The notes: generated by a model not told the origin, from the letters alone. 64,000 nucleotides of DNA from Bacterioplanoides sp. SCSIO 12839 (GCF_024397975.1 NZ_CP073745.1:2010501-2074500); one strand, 5' to 3'. Positions 7,527-17,939 are shown, counted from the first letter of the stretch. Numbers and translations: made by a program.

Positions 7527-8692
7527 AAACCACCTCTCGAAACAGACACCATGGCAATATCATCAGGTACTTCATCCCTGGCAGGGATACCCAGAGCCTC
7601 GGCAATAGCATTCACATCACCACGGCTTTCAATTGTCATGGCCAACAGCGCCTCTTCTTTATCATTCAAGGTCGATTCCGGCATGATTTCCAGTATTCCG
7701 TCAGAAAACATCAGTAAAGAAAAGTTCTGTTCTAATGACATTTTGTATTCCTGGTACTCTGCCTCAGGGAACAAACCAATCGGCATAGCACGACCATCAA
7801 GGTAGCTTGACCCTTTCTCAGTCAGCATAATCGGCATAGGAAAATGACCACCAACACTGTAATGCAGAGTGTTTTCTTTAAGACAAATCACGCCGTAAAA
7901 CATGGTCAGATGCTTATCTAACTCTGAAGCATGGAGCTCCGAGTTAACGCGATGCAACACCCTCGCGGGGTGAATGACGTCATCACTGGAGCCGCGATTA
8001 AAATTGCGCTTCAGACGGTACGTCAGGTTTTTAAGTAATACAGTGACAAACGCAGATGAAGCGCCATGACCAGAAACATCGGCCAGATAAAACACCAGGC
8101 GATCATCATCAAGCTCGAAATAATCAAGAAAGTCGCCACTCAACAGTAACGATGGCGTCAGCCGATGTTCACACTTAACGCCACGAAAGCTTATTGATTC
8201 TGGCAACATTCTTTGCTGCGCATGACGCCCGGCAAGCTGGTCAGCACGCAACTCATCCAGACCACGACGCAATTCGGTGTTGGTTTTTTCAAGGTATTCC
8301 CGGTAAGCCTTATTCTCTTCTTCCAGGCGATAGCGCTGCAGTGCCTTGGCCAGTGCATGTGCCAGCACCTCAGGCTCAGTAATTGGTTTAGCCAGGAAGT
8401 CATCAGCACCGAGGCGGAGTGCCTGAACCACATTCTCCATGATTTCAGACGAAGAAATAACTACAACTGGCAGATCACTAGTCAACCTGACTGAGCGCAA
8501 CAGCTCAAGCCCATCAAAACCAGGTAAGTCGAGGTCACAAATTATCGCTTCAGCCAACTCGTCCGAGAGCATCCGAAGTGCCTGCTCATGGTTATTGGCA
8601 AACAGCAATCGATAACCATGTTCTGACAGATAAGCCGAGATGACGCTCTGCTGAATCGCACCATCATCAATGACCAACAAATTGGCGGCCAC
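7523..8692 (-). CDS. hsbR: Response regulator with PP2C-type phosphatase output, HsbR-like
   Basis: 389 residues. A receiver domain covers about 1-120: acidic pair D9/D10, phosphoacceptor D53 in IICDLDLPGFDG, and FLAKPI near 104. A coiled linker follows (EENKAYREYLEKTNTELRR), then a SpoIIE/PP2C-like phosphatase domain with SGDFLDYF, VFYLADVSGHGASSAFV, LMFSDGILE and DDIAMVSV. Phosphorylation of the receiver is expected to control dephosphorylation of the STAS antagonist encoded next. I place the start at GTG 8692, 5 bases after GGAGG and directly before AANLLVIDDG. A longer TTG start at 8755 would add 21 residues unlike a receiver N terminus. It overlaps hsbA by 4 bases and is divergent from the PilZ gene. 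Confidence 0.85.
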   Translation of the reverse strand: MAANLLVIDDGAIQQSVISAYLSEHGYRLLFANNHEQALRMLSDELAEAIICDLDLPGFDGLELLRSVRLTSDLPVVVISSSEIMENVVQALRLGADDFLAKPITEPEVLAHALAKALQRYRLEEENKAYREYLEKTNTELRRGLDELRADQLAGRHAQQRMLPESISFRGVKCEHRLTPSLLLSGDFLDYFELDDDRLVFYLADVSGHGASSAFVTVLLKNLTYRLKRNFNRGSSDDVIHPARVLHRVNSELHASELDKHLTMFYGVICLKENTLHYSVGGHFPMPIMLTEKGSSYLDGRAMPIGLFPEAEYQEYKMSLEQNFSLLMFSDGILEIMPESTLNDKEEALLAMTIESRGDVNAIAEALGIPARDEVPDDIAMVSVSRGGL

Positions 8693-8916
8693 CAGCGCCT
8701 CCAAACCAACTGAATATAAGCTGCGAACACTAACGCCTAGCGACCCGCGTTGCAATGCTCACTTCTGAATTTCTGATCACTTTTGAACAATTACTCAAAA
8801 CAGGTTTTTTCAGACTTTCCTGTCTATCCTTAACCTGAAGACAGCCAGCAATTGAAATGGCACAAGCTATGCTGAATGATTCATCCAACAATAAAACCGT
8901 TAAGGAGCACCTGTCT

Positions 8917-9219
8917 ATGTCCAGCCCGGCACGCAATTTTCAGGAAAAAAGGGACTACATTCGAATGCAGGTCGACACACCGGCCACACTGACTCTCGAA
9001 AATGGTGAAACTCATCAAATGACCTGCATCGATCTGAGCTCCAGTGGCGTGCAGCTTAAAAGCAACGACCCAATTACCGCCAACAGCAAGGGGGAGCTGA
9101 AAGTTTCCAGCGGTGGCGGAGCAACGCCAGCACTGCATGCGTCAGTTACCGTCTGCAGGATTCAGGAAAACAGGCCAGGAGAATATCGCATCGGCCTGAG
9201 CATTGATTCCTTTTTATAA
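8917..9219 (+). CDS. PilZ domain protein (predicted c-di-GMP binding)
   Basis: 100 residues, a single PilZ domain. The c-di-GMP-binding motifs are present: R12 and R16 (RxxxR in KRDYIRM), and D39-L-S-S-S-G44, matching (D/N)xSxxG. Proteins of this type act as c-di-GMP receptors controlling motility, exopolysaccharide or other outputs. The start is ATG at 8917, 9 bases after AAGGAG; an upstream in-frame ATG at 8857 lacks such a site. It is divergent from hsbR, so c-di-GMP sensing sits next to a regulator pair known in Pseudomonas to feed c-di-GMP control. The output partner is not identifiable. Confidence 0.85.
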   Translation: MSSPARNFQEKRDYIRMQVDTPATLTLENGETHQMTCIDLSSSGVQLKSNDPITANSKGELKVSSGGGATPALHASVTVCRIQENRPGEYRIGLSIDSFL

Positions 9220-9229
9220 TTCTCAGACG

Positions 9230-9256
9230 TCAGGGCCGGACAAAAATCGGCCCTGA
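9230..9256. terminator. Hairpin between convergent genes
   Basis: A 9-bp perfect inverted repeat, TCAGGGCCG and CGGCCCTGA with a 9-nt A-rich loop, lies between the PilZ gene (+) and the redoxin gene (-). It is well placed as a bidirectional terminator, but neither side has a long T-run right after the stem. Confidence 0.45.
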
Positions 9257-9278
9257 GCCCGCAAAGCCCCCAACCCCG

Positions 9279-10127
9279 TCAGGCAAGCTTGCCATCCAGA
9301 ATCTGCAAAAAAGTTTCTGGCTCAGGGCGAACACGGTAATTATCAGTCTGATCCAGGAAGATGATTTTGCCTTCGGCATCGGTCATTAATACCGTTGGCA
9401 TCACCGTATCACTATCGTATCCCAACCCCTGAAGCCCAGCTGGGGTGCCACCCACGGCATCAATCTTCAACGCTTTAGCTGCGGCATTATCAACATCCAC
9501 CATAAAGTTAAAGCTCACCGCAAAACGTTTCGCCAGATCTTCACTATTGGCATGTGACTGGGAACTGATCAGATAGGTTTTCACACCACGCAGCTCCAAT
9601 TGCTGATACTGGGCCGCCACTTCTTTGATTTGCGCCATACACAAAGGACACCAGTTACCACGATAAAAAATAAACAGCCCCGCCTGGCCCTGACTGTCAT
9701 TGGAGTGAAATGTTGTGCCGTCCGGGTATTGCAGCTCAAACTGCGGCAACTTTTCGCCCAGCTTCAGCTCAGACTGACTGCGATCGCCAAAACGGCTGTA
9801 CCAGAACACATACAACAAGGCACCAACCACCAGCAAAGCCGCAACAACAGGTACAATCGGCAAGGCCTCAGCCACACCCTGATAGGCGGCTGCAACAGAG
9901 ACAACAATGGTTGGCAGTGTTAATTGTGGGATATTGGCCGATGTTCGCGGCACGTTACCAAGAAACAACCACCCCATAAAAGCACAGATCGGCAAGGCAG
10001 TAAGCGACAGCAACAGCAATGCAGGCGACGACGTCTGTAAGGCCTGATACCCCGCCCACGCCAGAGTGACAAATGCCAGCGACAGATAACCGGAAATAAA
10101 CAGTGATTTAATCCACATCATTTTCAT
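9279..10127 (-). CDS. Membrane-anchored thioredoxin/peroxiredoxin-like protein
   Basis: 282 residues. Three hydrophobic segments occupy about 5-28, 35-58 and 70-110. A redoxin domain (about 120-280) carries FIFYRGNWCPLCMAQI with Cys at 160 and 163. The YRGNWCPLC form is typical of AhpC/TSA-like peroxiredoxin relatives, while CxxC spacing suggests disulfide exchange. A GTPAGLQGLGYDS segment and a late VMPTVLMTD strand complete the fold. The domain could face the periplasm or the cytoplasm; the sequence does not decide. It is preceded on the same strand by a TetR regulator 4 bases away, so the pair is likely one unit with the regulator controlling it. Substrate unknown. Confidence 0.72.
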   Translation of the reverse strand: MKMMWIKSLFISGYLSLAFVTLAWAGYQALQTSSPALLLLSLTALPICAFMGWLFLGNVPRTSANIPQLTLPTIVVSVAAAYQGVAEALPIVPVVAALLVVGALLYVFWYSRFGDRSQSELKLGEKLPQFELQYPDGTTFHSNDSQGQAGLFIFYRGNWCPLCMAQIKEVAAQYQQLELRGVKTYLISSQSHANSEDLAKRFAVSFNFMVDVDNAAAKALKIDAVGGTPAGLQGLGYDSDTVMPTVLMTDAEGKIIFLDQTDNYRVRPEPETFLQILDGKLA

Positions 10128-10131
10128 ATTT

Positions 10132-10728
10132 TTATCCTGGTGAGTTTTGTTTAGTAAGGTTTATTGTTCCGGTCGCCTCCAGCTGATCAAACGACCAATT
10201 AATTTGCTGAGCCAGTGATTCGCCAGACAGCCCCGCCTGCCCCTGCAATCGCCACCCCATCAAGAGACTAAGCAGCCACTCCACAATCAAGTCTGGATTT
10301 TTAACACCAGCGCTCTCAAGTGCCTGCTGCCAATGTTTTTTTACCCGAGAAAATTGTTGCAACACCTGTTGATGCAGCACCTCATCAACGCCGCTAAATT
10401 CAGACACCGAACTCACCAAAAGGCAGCCCTGATGCAACGGCACAAGCGATTGCTGGGTTAGCGTCAACAAAAAAAACTGGCGCAACAGGTCAAGCCCAGA
10501 ATGCTGTTTTTCGAGCAACCGCCAAACGGTAAGAACCTGATCCACATACAAAGACAGACATTCGCCATAAAGGCGCTGTTTATCCCCAAAACTGTTGTAG
10601 AAGCTGCTGCGGCTAATCCCCATGGCTTTAAGCAGCAGCGCCATGCTACTAGCCTGATAACCATGCAACCAAAAACAATTCATCGCTTTAAACAGCACCT
10701 GCTGGTGTTCAAATTCAATCGGGCGCAT
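10132..10728 (-). CDS. TetR/AcrR family transcriptional regulator
   Basis: 198 residues. The N-terminal helix-turn-helix lies at about 22-48: YQASSMALLLKAMGISRSSF, then YNSFGDKQRLY, the usual TetR third-helix region. The C-terminal ligand-binding half is divergent, as in the whole family; QGCLLVSSVSEF resembles the YxaF/LmrA-like or NemR-like group, where a conserved Cys sits at that place. It is directly upstream of the redoxin gene with a 4-base gap. A role in a thiol or electrophile response fits the neighbour but is inference. Confidence 0.8.
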   Translation of the reverse strand: MRPIEFEHQQVLFKAMNCFWLHGYQASSMALLLKAMGISRSSFYNSFGDKQRLYGECLSLYVDQVLTVWRLLEKQHSGLDLLRQFFLLTLTQQSLVPLHQGCLLVSSVSEFSGVDEVLHQQVLQQFSRVKKHWQQALESAGVKNPDLIVEWLLSLLMGWRLQGQAGLSGESLAQQINWSFDQLEATGTINLTKQNSPG

Positions 10729-10792
10729 TCTGCTCTCTGGTTTTTATTTCCAATTATCAAACCTATTTTGTACCAATCATTCCATAACATTC

Positions 10793-10820
10793 AAAAGAAA
10801 ACCCGGAATTTGAATCCGGG
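10793..10820 (-). terminator. Rho-independent terminator of nfuA
   Basis: Read on the minus strand, a stem of CCCGGA/TCCGGG with a short loop is followed by TTTTCTTTT. It starts about 18 bases after the nfuA stop codon. Confidence 0.7.
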
Positions 10821-10837
10821 CTCATAAAAACTAAGGC

Positions 10838-11431
10838 TTACTTAAAATAGGCATTATCGGTTTGTGAATGGTCTGTTTCATCACGCACACCAGTTACCTC
10901 GGGAATTTTGGCAACCAAGCTGGCTTCAACACCATCTTTTAACGTCATATCGACAGCGCTACAACCCTGGCAACCACCACCGAACTTAAGTACAGCGATA
11001 CCACTTTCCTCATCAAATTCAACCAGGCTAACTTCGCCGCCATGAGCCGCAAGCCCGGGGTTGATCTCTGTATAGAGCAGATAATTAATGCGATCCTGAA
11101 CCGGGCTATTGTCATTTACCTTTGGCATCTTAGCATTCGGTGCTTTGATGGTCAGCTGACCACCCATACGGTCTTTAGCGAAATCAATCTTAGATTCCTC
11201 AAGATACGGAATACTCATCGCTTCAACATAAACCTTGAGCTTTTCCATTACTTGCAACTCGTCATTGGCACTCACCTCTTCCGGGCGACAATAAGCCAGA
11301 CAAGTCTCCGCGTATTTAGTGCCCGGCTGGGTAATAAATATGCGTACCGCCATTCCTTCAACACTCTGCTTTTCCAGCAATTCTGCCAGGTAGCTTTCAG
11401 CATCCGGGGTAATGGTTACGTATTCAGTCAT
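10838..11431 (-). CDS. nfuA: Fe-S biogenesis scaffold/carrier NfuA
   Basis: 197 residues. The N-terminal half is a degenerate A-type carrier domain. The C-terminal Nfu domain carries [19 protein letters not shown] with the cluster-binding Cys pair at about 154 and 157. A dimer of NfuA holds one [4Fe-4S] cluster and delivers it to apo-enzymes, mainly under iron or oxidative stress. The block [13 protein letters not shown] and the end VRDETDHSQ match E. coli NfuA. The start is ATG at 11431 (MTEYVTIT), with GAGG upstream; an adjacent ATG at 11434 and an upstream TTG at 11449 are alternatives. The gene is monocistronic, with its own terminator. Confidence 0.92.
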   Translation of the reverse strand: MTEYVTITPDAESYLAELLEKQSVEGMAVRIFITQPGTKYAETCLAYCRPEEVSANDELQVMEKLKVYVEAMSIPYLEESKIDFAKDRMGGQLTIKAPNAKMPKVNDNSPVQDRINYLLYTEINPGLAAHGGEVSLVEFDEESGIAVLKFGGGCQGCSAVDMTLKDGVEASLVAKIPEVTGVRDETDHSQTDNAYFK

Positions 11432-11669
11432 CATCTCTACCTCAATCAAGTGGCGCTATATTACCTAATAGAGCCACCACACGAAATACCCAAGTAAAAT
11501 ACTTGGTTAAGACAAGCTGTTTCTCCAACACAACAGAGCCCACCGTTACGGCTAGCCTTATGCTGAATTTTTTTCACGCTGAATTGCAATTTACTCATAA
11601 TGACTTGCCAGCCTTGGCAAATCACCACTTCTACCTGACAGTCGCTTCGTCAAACAAAACCAAACACTG

Positions 11670-11698
11670 TGTGAACATACGTTAGCCTTTGGTACAAT
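11670..11698 (+). promoter_or_regulatory. Probable sigma-70 promoter of metH
   Basis: An extended -10 element, TTGGTACAAT (TACAAT at 11693-11698), is followed by a GC-rich start region and lies 49 bases before the metH ATG. The -35 (TGTGAA, about 11670) is weak. The whole nfuA-metH gap (11432-11747) otherwise shows no gene, and I see no cobalamin or SAM riboswitch consensus in it. Confidence 0.45.
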
Positions 11699-11747
11699 CG
11701 CGCCCCATTTTTGAATCCACCACTTTCATCAGCGCCGCAGGTTATCC

Positions 11748-14700
11748 ATGTCTGAATCAATATCCCCCGCCCAATTAACTGAGTTACGGCAGCAACGTAT
11801 CGCCCGGTTAAAAGCCAATATGGAGCAACGCATCCATATTCTGGACGGTGGCATGGGCACCCTGATTCAGTCGCACCAACTGGAAGAAAAAGACTACCGA
11901 GGTGAACGCTTCGACGATATTGCCCAGGATGTAAAAGGTAATAACGACTTATTGGTGATCACACAGCCAGAGATCATTGCTGGCATTCATCGCCAGTATT
12001 TTATGGCTGGTGCCGATATCGTCGAAACCAATACCTTTAACTCCACTCGCGTGTCCCAGGCCGACTACGACATGGAAGAGCTGGTGCCTGAGCTGAACTG
12101 CGAAGCCGCCGCCCTGGCACGTCGCGTTGCCGACGAAGTGGAAGCCGAAACAGGTACACCACGTTACGTCGCCGGTGTATTAGGCCCAACCAGTAAAACC
12201 GCCTCGATTTCTCCCGATGTAAACGACCCGGGCTTCCGTAACATCAGCTTTGATCAGTTAGTTGAAGAGTACGTTGAAGCGACCGAATCGTTAATGGATG
12301 GTGGTGCTGACATCATTCTGATCGAAACCGTGTTCGACACCCTGAACGCCAAGGCCGCCATTTTTGCGGTACAGGAAGCCTTTGAACGCAAAGGTGAAGA
12401 GCTGCCCATCATGATCTCCGGCACCATCACCGATGCGTCTGGCCGTACTTTGTCAGGCCAGACAGCAGAAGCGTTCTGGAACTCAGTCGCTCACGCTAAG
12501 CCACTGTCGGTTGGCCTGAACTGCGCGCTGGGTGCAGAAGAACTGCGCCCGCACGTTGAAGAGCTGTCCAACAAGGTTTCCACCTTTGTTTCCGCCCACC
12601 CGAATGCGGGTCTGCCGAATGAATTTGGCGAATACGATCAGTCAGCCAGCGAAATGGCCGAGATCGTGGAAGAATTTGCCGCCAGCGGTTTCTTAAACAT
12701 TGTGGGTGGTTGCTGTGGCACCAGCCCGGCTCATATCGAAGCCGTTGCTAAGGCCGTCGCCAAACACCCGCCGCGCAAGATTCCAGAAATCAAACGCGCC
12801 TGTCGCCTGTCTGGCCTTGAGCCGTTTAACTTCGATGAAGACAGCCTGTTTGTGAACGTGGGCGAGCGTGCCAACGTTACCGGCTCTGCCCGCTTTAAGC
12901 GCTTGATCAAAGAAGAAGCCTACGACGAAGCCCTAGAAGTCGCTCGTGTACAGGTAGAAAACGGCGCGCAAATCATCGACATCAACATGGATGAAGGCAT
13001 GTTGGATTCTGAGGCGGCCATGGTGCGCTACCTCAATCTGATTGCTTCTGAGCCAGATATTTCTCGTGTGCCAATTATGGTGGACTCCTCCAAGTGGGAA
13101 ATCATCGAGGCAGGCCTGAAGTGCATTCAGGGTAAACCAGTGGTGAACTCCATCTCCCTGAAAGAAGGTGAAGACGAGTTTATTGAAAAAGCCAAGCGTT
13201 GCATGCGCTTTGGTGCGGCTGTGGTGGTAATGGCGTTTGACGAAGTGGGTCAGGCTGACACCGTCGCACGTAAAAACGAAATCTGTGAGCGTTCATACCG
13301 CGTCCTGGTTGATAAAGTCGGCTTCCCGCCAGAAGACATCATCTTTGACCCGAATATTTTTGCCGTTGCTACGGGCATCGAAGAGCACAACAACTACGCG
13401 GTAGACTTTATTGAGTCGTGTGAGTTTATTACTAAGAACTTGCCTTACGCCAAAATCTCTGGCGGCGTGAGCAACGTATCCTTCTCGTTCCGTGGTAACG
13501 AGCCGGTGCGTGAAGCAATCCACTCGGTATTCCTGTATTACGCCATCCAAAATGGTATGAGCATGGGTATCGTCAACGCCGGTCAGTTGGCCGTTTACGA
13601 TGATTTGCCAGAAGAGCTGAAAGACCGCGTTGAAGACGTCATCCTCAACAAGCGCGAAGACGGCACCGACCGCTTATTAGAAATCGCCGAGAAATACCGT
13701 GGCGATGGCTCAGTTCAGGAAAAAGAAAATGAAGCCTGGCGTGAACTGCCGGTGCGCGAGCGTCTAACTCACGCATTGGTAAAAGGCATCAATGGCTTTG
13801 TTGAAGAAGACACCGAAGAAGCACGCCAGATGTTCGACCGCCCAATTGAGGTGATCGAAGGCCCACTAATGGACGGCATGAACGTGGTGGGCGACTTATT
13901 CGGCTCCGGCAAAATGTTCCTGCCACAGGTGGTGAAAAGCGCCCGCGTGATGAAACAAGCGGTAGCCTACCTACTGCCGTTTATTGAAGACGAAAAAGAC
14001 GGCGCGTCACAAAGTCAGGGCAAGATCCTGATGGCGACGGTAAAAGGCGACGTACACGACATCGGTAAAAACATCGTGGGCGTGGTACTGCAATGTAACA
14101 ACTTTGAGGTGATCGACCTGGGCGTGATGGTTCCGGCGGAGAAAATCCTGAAAGTTGCCAAAGAAGAAAACTGCGACATCATTGGCTTATCAGGCCTGAT
14201 CACCCCATCGCTGGACGAAATGGTGCACGTCGCACGTGAGATGCAGCGCCTGGATTATCAGATGCCACTGTTGATTGGTGGTGCAACTACCTCCAAAGCA
14301 CACACGGCAGTGAAAATTGAACCTCAGTATCAGAACGATATTGCTACTTATGTGGCCGACGCCTCTCGTGCGGTGGGTGTTGCTCAGAAGTTGATGAACC
14401 CTAAAGACAAAGCGGAATACATCAACGAGCGCCGCGAAGAATACATCAAAGTGCGTGAACGCAGTGCTAACCGCAAAGCCAAGGCGCTACTGAACTACGA
14501 CGATGCTATTGCTAACAGCTTTAAAGCGGACTGGGCCAGCGCCGACAACCCGGATGGCTACACGCCACCAAAACCGAACAAGCTAGGCATTACAGTTTAC
14601 GACAATTTCGATCTGGCTGATCTGGTGAACTACATCGACTGGACGCCGTTCTTCTTCTCCTGGGAACTGGCCGGTAAATTCCCACGCATCTTAGAAGATG

Positions 14701-15482
14701 AAGTGGTGGGTGAAGCAGCAACCAATTTGTTTAAAGATGCGCAAGTCATGCTGAAGCGTATCGTAGACGAGAAGTTATTTACCGCCAAAGGTGTGGTGGG
14801 CCTATGGCCAGCACAGCGTCGTGGCCCAGATGATTTAGTTGTTTTTTCAAATGATGATCAGGAAGAAATCGCCCTACTGCATCATTTACGTCAGCAAACC
14901 GATAAGCCAAATGATCAGCCGAACTTCTCGCTGGCTGACTTTGTTGCACCGGAAGGCACAGTAACCGACTACGTTGGTGGCTTTGTTGTCACCACGGGTC
15001 TGGAAACCGAAACTCTGGCGAAGCAATACGACGATAACAACGACGACTACAACAGCATTATGATCAAAGCACTGGCCGACCGCCTGGCTGAAGCCTTTGC
15101 TGAGCGTATGCATGAAATCGTTCGTAAAGACACCTGGGGTTACGCTGCCGACGAACAGCTGGATAACGAAGCTCTGATCAAAGAAGCGTACAAAGGCATT
15201 CGCCCAGCGCCGGGTTACCCGGCTTGTCCGGATCACACCGAAAAAACCACCTTGTTTAAACTACTGGATGCCGAGAAACACACCGGCGTAACCCTGACTG
15301 AAAACTTCGCCATGTTCCCGGCGGCATCGGTGAGTGGTTGGTACTTCTCTCACCCACAAGCCAAGTACTTTGGTTTAGGTAAAATTGGCAAAGATCAGGT
15401 GGAAAGCATCTCTGAGCGTAAAGGTCGTGAGGTCAGCGATATGGAACGCTGGCTGTCGCCGAACTTATCTTATGATCGCTAA
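11748..15482 (+). CDS. metH: Cobalamin-dependent methionine synthase
   Basis: 1244 residues, full length. It transfers the methyl group of 5-methyltetrahydrofolate to homocysteine through methylcobalamin. Domains in order: homocysteine-binding (zinc ligands C259 in GLNCALG, and C322/C323 in [10 protein letters not shown]); pterin-binding (from about 360, [13 protein letters not shown]); the B12 cap and Rossmann domain with [11 protein letters not shown], where H770 is the lower axial cobalt ligand; and the C-terminal AdoMet-binding reactivation domain with [15 protein letters not shown] and the end SPNLSYD. All key residues are present. The 5' leader is short and shows no obvious riboswitch. 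A MATE exporter follows 36 bases later, probably by readthrough. Confidence 0.97.
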   Translation: MSESISPAQLTELRQQRIARLKANMEQRIHILDGGMGTLIQSHQLEEKDYRGERFDDIAQDVKGNNDLLVITQPEIIAGIHRQYFMAGADIVETNTFNSTRVSQADYDMEELVPELNCEAAALARRVADEVEAETGTPRYVAGVLGPTSKTASISPDVNDPGFRNISFDQLVEEYVEATESLMDGGADIILIETVFDTLNAKAAIFAVQEAFERKGEELPIMISGTITDASGRTLSGQTAEAFWNSVAHAKPLSVGLNCALGAEELRPHVEELSNKVSTFVSAHPNAGLPNEFGEYDQSASEMAEIVEEFAASGFLNIVGGCCGTSPAHIEAVAKAVAKHPPRKIPEIKRACRLSGLEPFNFDEDSLFVNVGERANVTGSARFKRLIKEEAYDEALEVARVQVENGAQIIDINMDEGMLDSEAAMVRYLNLIASEPDISRVPIMVDSSKWEIIEAGLKCIQGKPVVNSISLKEGEDEFIEKAKRCMRFGAAVVVMAFDEVGQADTVARKNEICERSYRVLVDKVGFPPEDIIFDPNIFAVATGIEEHNNYAVDFIESCEFITKNLPYAKISGGVSNVSFSFRGNEPVREAIHSVFLYYAIQNGMSMGIVNAGQLAVYDDLPEELKDRVEDVILNKREDGTDRLLEIAEKYRGDGSVQEKENEAWRELPVRERLTHALVKGINGFVEEDTEEARQMFDRPIEVIEGPLMDGMNVVGDLFGSGKMFLPQVVKSARVMKQAVAYLLPFIEDEKDGASQSQGKILMATVKGDVHDIGKNIVGVVLQCNNFEVIDLGVMVPAEKILKVAKEENCDIIGLSGLITPSLDEMVHVAREMQRLDYQMPLLIGGATTSKAHTAVKIEPQYQNDIATYVADASRAVGVAQKLMNPKDKAEYINERREEYIKVRERSANRKAKALLNYDDAIANSFKADWASADNPDGYTPPKPNKLGITVYDNFDLADLVNYIDWTPFFFSWELAGKFPRILEDEVVGEAATNLFKDAQVMLKRIVDEKLFTAKGVVGLWPAQRRGPDDLVVFSNDDQEEIALLHHLRQQTDKPNDQPNFSLADFVAPEGTVTDYVGGFVVTTGLETETLAKQYDDNNDDYNSIMIKALADRLAEAFAERMHEIVRKDTWGYAADEQLDNEALIKEAYKGIRPAPGYPACPDHTEKTTLFKLLDAEKHTGVTLTENFAMFPAASVSGWYFSHPQAKYFGLGKIGKDQVESISERKGREVSDMERWLSPNLSYDR

Positions 15483-15518
15483 TTCACCTGAATTAAGCAC
15501 GCTAAGACATTGTTTTAA

Positions 15519-16916
15519 ATGATGTTATTGCAACAGCGAGTAGCCAGGCTGCTCGCTATTTCACCCGAGCGATTGCAACGCATCCTGCTGATTGGCGTGC
15601 CTATTATTGGCGGCATGTTATCCCAGAGTCTGATCAATCTGGTGGATGCCGCAATGGTCGGCCGCTTAGGGGATGTGGCACTTGCCGGCGTTGGAGTTGG
15701 CAGTTATGCCAGCTTTATTGTGGTCTCAGCCGTGATGGGCTTATCTTCCGGTGTCCAGGCGCTGGTCGCTCGACGCAGCGGAGAGCTGCAAAAGAAAGGC
15801 GGCTCACAAAAAAGTAGTGACAACCCTCAAGGCCAATTGGCTGAACCTTTATTATCGGGGCTATTACTGGCTCTACTCTGCGGCATCCCTCTTACCCTGT
15901 TGTTTTATTTCGGCGCGCCGTTTTTTATCCCGCTGTTTAACAACAGCGACGATGTTGCCGCCATTGCAATCCCCTACTTCGAATGGCGTACCCTGGCAGC
16001 CACTTTTATTGGTATGAACTTCGTGTTTCGTGGTTTCTGGAGCGGCATTGGCGACTCCAAAACCTACCTCAAAGTCTTGCTGTTTATGCACCTGGCCAAT
16101 GTGGTACTGAGCTATTTGCTGATCTTTGGCCTGCCGAGCTTAGGGGTTTACGGCTATGGCGCCGTTGGCTCGGGTATGGGTACCGCTGCCTCCATGGTGC
16201 TTGGTACGCTGGTGTATTTCTGGCTGACATTCAGGCGACACCTGAACCACGCCATCTCACTGCCAAATCGCAACACCATACTCTCCGTCGCGCGCCTGGC
16301 CATTCCGAACTCCACCCAGCAAGTGCTGTTTGCCTTGGGCACCAGTGTGATGTTCTGGATCATCGGTCAGATCGGCACCCAGGAACAGGCGGTTGGCCAC
16401 ATCCTGATTAACCTAGCGTTACTGCTGATTCTGCCCGCCGTAGGACTTGGCATTGCCTCCAGCAGCCTGGTGGGTCAGGCCTTAGGGCGTGGCGACAAAC
16501 ACGACGCTTATCAGTGGGGCTGGGAAGTTGTGCGGGTAGCGGCACTGATTATGGCGGTGGTTGGCCTGCCCCTATGGTTATTCCCGCAGCAGATTCTGCG
16601 CTTATTCACCCCGGACATTCATTTGATTGAACTAGGCACCTGGCCGTTACGCATCTCCGGCTTTGCCATTGCGCTGGAGGTCACAGCCATGGTGCTGACT
16701 CAGGCTTTGTTAGGCGCTGGGGCCAGCAAGCAGGTGATGAAAATCAATCTGATCATGCAATGGGCCGTGTTATTACCGCTGGCTTATTTTGTTGGTCCGT
16801 TTGCCGGTGCCGGACTAACAGGCGTCTGGATTCTGCAAGGTGTGCAGCGGGTTTCGTTGTCATTAGTTTATGGTGTAATCTGGCGCAGCCGACATTGGGC
16901 AGACATTCGTATTTGA
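15519..16916 (+). CDS. MATE family multidrug efflux transporter
   Basis: 465 residues, twelve predicted membrane helices, full length for the family. The N-terminal GVPIIGGMLSQSLINLVDAAMVGRLG block matches the NorM/DinF type, with the Asp of VDAAMVGRLG in helix 2. The second half repeats the pattern (ARLAIPNSTQQVLFALGTSVMFWIIGQIG), as expected for the inverted pseudo-repeat of MATE proteins. These are cation/drug antiporters driven by Na+ or H+. No Shine-Dalgarno is visible before the ATG at 15519, and a second ATG follows at once, so the exact start is uncertain. A glycerophosphodiesterase gene follows 57 bases later. The substrate is unknown. Confidence 0.88.
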   Translation: MMLLQQRVARLLAISPERLQRILLIGVPIIGGMLSQSLINLVDAAMVGRLGDVALAGVGVGSYASFIVVSAVMGLSSGVQALVARRSGELQKKGGSQKSSDNPQGQLAEPLLSGLLLALLCGIPLTLLFYFGAPFFIPLFNNSDDVAAIAIPYFEWRTLAATFIGMNFVFRGFWSGIGDSKTYLKVLLFMHLANVVLSYLLIFGLPSLGVYGYGAVGSGMGTAASMVLGTLVYFWLTFRRHLNHAISLPNRNTILSVARLAIPNSTQQVLFALGTSVMFWIIGQIGTQEQAVGHILINLALLLILPAVGLGIASSSLVGQALGRGDKHDAYQWGWEVVRVAALIMAVVGLPLWLFPQQILRLFTPDIHLIELGTWPLRISGFAIALEVTAMVLTQALLGAGASKQVMKINLIMQWAVLLPLAYFVGPFAGAGLTGVWILQGVQRVSLSLVYGVIWRSRHWADIRI

Positions 16917-16923
16917 ATCATTA

Positions 16924-16961
16924 CTGACTATTCATTCCTGACTACTCATTCTTGACTACCC
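16924..16961 (+). repeat. Tandem 14-base repeat
   Basis: Two adjacent 14-mers, CTGACTATTCATTC and CTGACTACTCATTC, plus a third partial unit (TTGACTACCC) occupy the gap between the MATE gene and the phosphodiesterase start. This is a small local tandem duplication with no obvious function. Confidence 0.6.
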
Positions 16962-16973
16962 TGGAGATTGTGT

Positions 16974-17771
16974 ATGACGTCGTATCGTCCCTTCTCGCTG
17001 GACAGCCTGAACAATCCTTATCAGCAGATGGAACCCGTGATTGCCCACCGTGGCGCCAGTGGTGAAGCGCCGGAAAATACCGCTGCCGCCATTCGCCTGG
17101 CCGCAGAACAAGGTGCCCACTGGATTGAAGTTGACACAACGATTAGTGCTGAAGGCATTGCAGTAATTTTTCACGACTCCGAATTGAAACGCTGCTCCAA
17201 TGGAGCTGGTCATGTAGCACAACTGCGCCTGTCAGAACTCAAGGCACTCGATTGTGGCAGCTGGTTTTCTCCTCAGTACCGCGGCGAAAACATCCTGACA
17301 CTCGCAGAGTTATTGACCTTGTGTAATCAACTGGGGCTGAACCTGAATCTTGAGGTCAAACCCAATATTGGCCGGGAGACCGAAACCGTCTGGGCCATTC
17401 GCACCGCGTTACAACAAGTCCCTTTTGATAACAGCTTGCTGCTCAGCAGCTTTAACCATCATGCACTGAAAGCTTGTCAGCAGCACTTGCCGGATATCGC
17501 TCGCGCGCTGAATGTCGACGCCATTCCTTATAACTGGCAGGAGCGGTTGGAAGAGTATCAGGCACTCGGCCTGCACTTCAGCGCCGACTTCTTTGATGCC
17601 AAACTGGTTCAACAACTCAGTGAACACGGCATTCCGATGGCCTGTTTTACCGTGAACTCCCCTGAACTGGCGCAAACACTGTGGCAGGCCGGAGTCTTAT
17701 CCGTTTTTTCCGATTACCCATATCGATTAATCCAGACTGCCCGAAAAGCCAATCAATGGCATAATCACTAA
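16974..17771 (+). CDS. Glycerophosphodiester phosphodiesterase (GDPD family)
   Basis: 265 residues, full GDPD domain, no signal peptide, so cytoplasmic (UgpQ-like). It hydrolyses glycerophosphodiesters to glycerol 3-phosphate plus an alcohol. Catalytic and metal residues are visible: AHRGASGEAPENT (HR and the following E), WIEVDTTIS (ExD), IFHDSELKRCSNG (HD), and LNLEVKPN (ExK). The C-terminal MACFTVNSPELAQTLWQAGV and FSDYP complete the barrel. The start is ATG at 16974, 7 bases after GGAG; a TTG two codons earlier is less likely. It follows metH and the MATE gene on the same strand with no terminator seen between them. Confidence 0.88.
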   Translation: MTSYRPFSLDSLNNPYQQMEPVIAHRGASGEAPENTAAAIRLAAEQGAHWIEVDTTISAEGIAVIFHDSELKRCSNGAGHVAQLRLSELKALDCGSWFSPQYRGENILTLAELLTLCNQLGLNLNLEVKPNIGRETETVWAIRTALQQVPFDNSLLLSSFNHHALKACQQHLPDIARALNVDAIPYNWQERLEEYQALGLHFSADFFDAKLVQQLSEHGIPMACFTVNSPELAQTLWQAGVLSVFSDYPYRLIQTARKANQWHNH

Positions 17772-17939
17772 AAGAAAACGATTGCGCATAGCAAACTAAC
17801 AAATCACCGATATGCAATAGTGCTATTTAGATATAGTTAAATATTCATTTTAAGAATATGCAGGCTTTGTTAAAGTGCGCCGCCATAACCGACAAACCCG
17901 ATTAGATTGATAATCTCAGATTGAGAAAGACGGATCACT

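Noticed and set aside
8692-8755. Longer TTG start for the HsbR-like regulator
   Set aside because: It adds 21 residues unlike a receiver domain and has no ribosome-binding site, whereas GTG 8692 has GGAGG at 5 bases.
11503-11747. Cobalamin or SAM riboswitch in the metH leader
   Set aside because: The metH gap was read for the conserved B12-box and SAM aptamer patterns and none was recognised. The short distance from the -10 to the ATG also leaves no room.
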